Assembly: GCA_018873245.2 (NCBI GenBank)
Contig: JAEMBT020000006.1
Location: forward strand, 14,772,387-14,836,386
Length of the DNA: 64,000 nt
From: Archegozetes longisetosus
Lineage: Eukaryota > Arthropoda > Arachnida > Sarcoptiformes > Trhypochthoniidae
Direction of reading: 5' to 3'
In this document: piece by piece, positions 62,460 to 64,000 of the stretch
Layout: each line of letters opens with the position of its first letter
Position numbering within the stretch: the stretch's first letter is position 1
Translations under genes and position numbers: made by a program
Notes under the pieces: generated by a model
The model's input: the letters and a program-made list of their open reading frames with translations, nothing else
Database searches by the model: none
What the model was told of the DNA's origin: nothing

Positions 62460-63400
62460 TTTTACCTTATATAATAAAAATTGCACTCGAACTCAAAAAT
62501 GCTATAGAAATTAGGATGAAACCTAACTATCTGAATATTTTGAATATTTATCACATTCCGTGGTTTGGTGGTAGGTTTTAATAATCTATTTTCTGTTAAA
62601 CACAATCCTAGCCATAGCCATGGGCGTAAAGGATGATGTAAAAAACGTTCCTTTGAATATTGACGTAAGGGTTGAGTTTGCAATTATAAAGTCTTTATCA
62701 TCACAACTGCAGCTCAATAGATTACCATCAAACAGTTCAAAATATAATAAATATTCTTATCAGTGTTGATTCATATTCACTATGAAGATTTATGAACTTA
62801 ATTCCAGGTAAATTTTCAATAGTATCTTGAGATAAATGCTTTATAACATTGCCATCCAGATAAATTATCTACAATGGAGTTCAAGATCAGAGACAACAAG
62901 GCTACATAAATATGAATTTTTGGACAGTTCTAAGGATCTTAAATTAGGGAAGTCACTTAAATCAGACTCAATTATTTTGACGCCGAATCACTTTCTCTTT
63001 ATTAGTTAATGTTTTGGAGGAGTCTAAAAAACTTTAAAATACTATTATAGGGTAAATCTCTTGAAATTGAAGTTGAATCAAAAGAAGTTGAAAATTTAAT
63101 TCATTGATCCTCCCTCATCTCTAGAAGTATTTGTTAATCGTATTGTTTCCAAAGAAGGTCTTAAATTATCAAAGAATGTGGTGGCTGTGCCCAAATGTCG
63201 CAAATTTGGTGCATTAAGTATTGTTACTGTTTTAGTACTGGTGAACACTTTTTTCTAGAAATCGACACTCACTATGATCGTAGATGATCAATTCGCAGAT
63301 ATCTTAATCATTCAATTCTTGCAAATTCTTCTTGAGGTCAACATGGTCATTATTAAAATCACTGCAGGTCACAATTGCTTCATATTCTGAATTAAACTAT
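62460..63400 (-). pseudogene. Leucine-rich-repeat protein relic
   Basis: On the minus strand, fragments in different frames give the order of an extracellular LRR protein. EAIVTCSDFNNDHVDL with LIIYDHSEC is like an N-terminal cap and first repeat. Then come LNAPNLRHLGTATTFFDN and LRPSLETIRLTN, then DLSDFPNLRSLELSKNSYL, then IYLDGNVIKHLSQDTIEN with LPGIKFINLHS (canonical repeat spacing), and finally FDGNLLSCSCDDKDF, like a C-terminal cap. Stops and frameshifts separate the blocks, so this is a pseudogene. The intact relative may be elsewhere in the genome. The 5' end could extend past 63400. Confidence 0.6.
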
Positions 63401-63561
63401 TTTACATCAAGTAGAATCAGAATCCTTGCTGTTTAAATAACACTCTTACTGAGCTATAAGTATTTGAATGCTAAAAGAGTAGAACAATCTATCAATCTTT
63501 CATATTTTCGAAAAATATGAAAAACTTTAAGATAAAAATTAGCTTAGTTCTTAGTCATATC

Positions 63562-63795
63562 CAGTACCGTAACCAGGATTTAAGCTCTAGTGGGGCTAAG
63601 ACTAGGATTTTTACTTATAGCGAATGGGTTTTATGATGTTTCTACAGTAAGACGTTTGAGAAGTATTTCAGTTTTTCATGGTTTTAAATGATTGCCAACT
63701 AATCGGTTGTTTCACTAGTCAAACATATTAGCACACAATTTTCTGAAAATCTCTGGTGGGGCTAATCCCTTAGCCCCATTGTAGTTACGGCACTG
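63562..63795. mobile_element. Short MITE, hAT-type
   Basis: Inverted ends CAGTACCGTAACCA (left) and CAGTGCCGTAACTA (right, reverse strand). The motif GTGGGGCTAAG/CTTAGCCCCA recurs near both ends. The flanking 8 bases, GTCATATC and GTTGTGTC, differ by three transitions only, suggesting a worn 8-bp duplication. 234 bases. Confidence 0.75.
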
Positions 63796-64000
63796 GTTGT
63801 GTCTGCTTGCGTGAACAGCTGGCTATAGATGTAGGGCATCCATATTTGTATGATTGACCATTTACTAAATAGGTTAATGATTAACAAAATATTGCTGCTT
63901 TCAAATACATTTTATATGTAGTTCAGAGCTATTCATACAATTTACTTTTTATTCTTTACAAACTTATCGAACCGAAGATGATTCTAAGATACTTTCAGCA
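63796..64000. other. AT-rich end of window
   Basis: Nothing recognised. Confidence 0.5.

Overview
This is eukaryotic, AT-rich, gene-poor DNA. The two intact multi-exon genes have GT-AG introns, many only 49-68 bases long, and encode a fatty acyl-CoA reductase and an alpha-1,3-fucosyltransferase of the type found in arthropods. Mariner, Tc1, hAT, piggyBac, pogo-like and probable Mutator-like DNA transposons dominate the rest. A small arthropod (mite or insect) fits best; the species cannot be fixed from the sequence.

Layout. 1-2450: a foldback element and a Tc1 element with a single stop codon in its transposase. 3043-3779: a TTAA-flanked piggyBac remnant. 7370-11153 (+): fatty acyl-CoA reductase, seven exons, 548 residues. 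12116-13672: a decayed Tc1 element. 13828-15493: a 1.7 kb hairpin element. 19205-29936: a transposon-dense block with a decayed hAT element, a probable Mutator-like element with a nested pogo-like MITE, a 1 kb hairpin element, a mariner that is nearly intact, a Tc1-like element whose transposase gene has introns, a mirror-image CpG-rich minisatellite bounded by a 9-bp direct repeat, and another pogo-like MITE. 31958-36905 (-): one intact gene for a secreted His/Tyr-rich protein and one or two broken relatives; one relative is interrupted by a hAT MITE. 38010-41778 (-): the fucosyltransferase, four exons, 483 residues. 41779-64000: long AT-rich stretches with little coding signal, a dead Tc1-like element (48180-49478), hAT MITEs (59241-59724, 63562-63795), a tRNA-like SINE candidate and the wreck of a leucine-rich-repeat gene (62460-63400).

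The intact genes do not form a pathway: the reductase makes fatty alcohols for waxes or ether lipids, the fucosyltransferase decorates glycans in the Golgi, and the secreted protein family is unrecognised. The most unusual structures are the mirror-image minisatellite at 28848-29373, the intron-bearing Tc1-like element beside it, the long hairpin elements, and the decaying secreted-protein cluster. All calls come from reading the sequence by eye; no database search was run.
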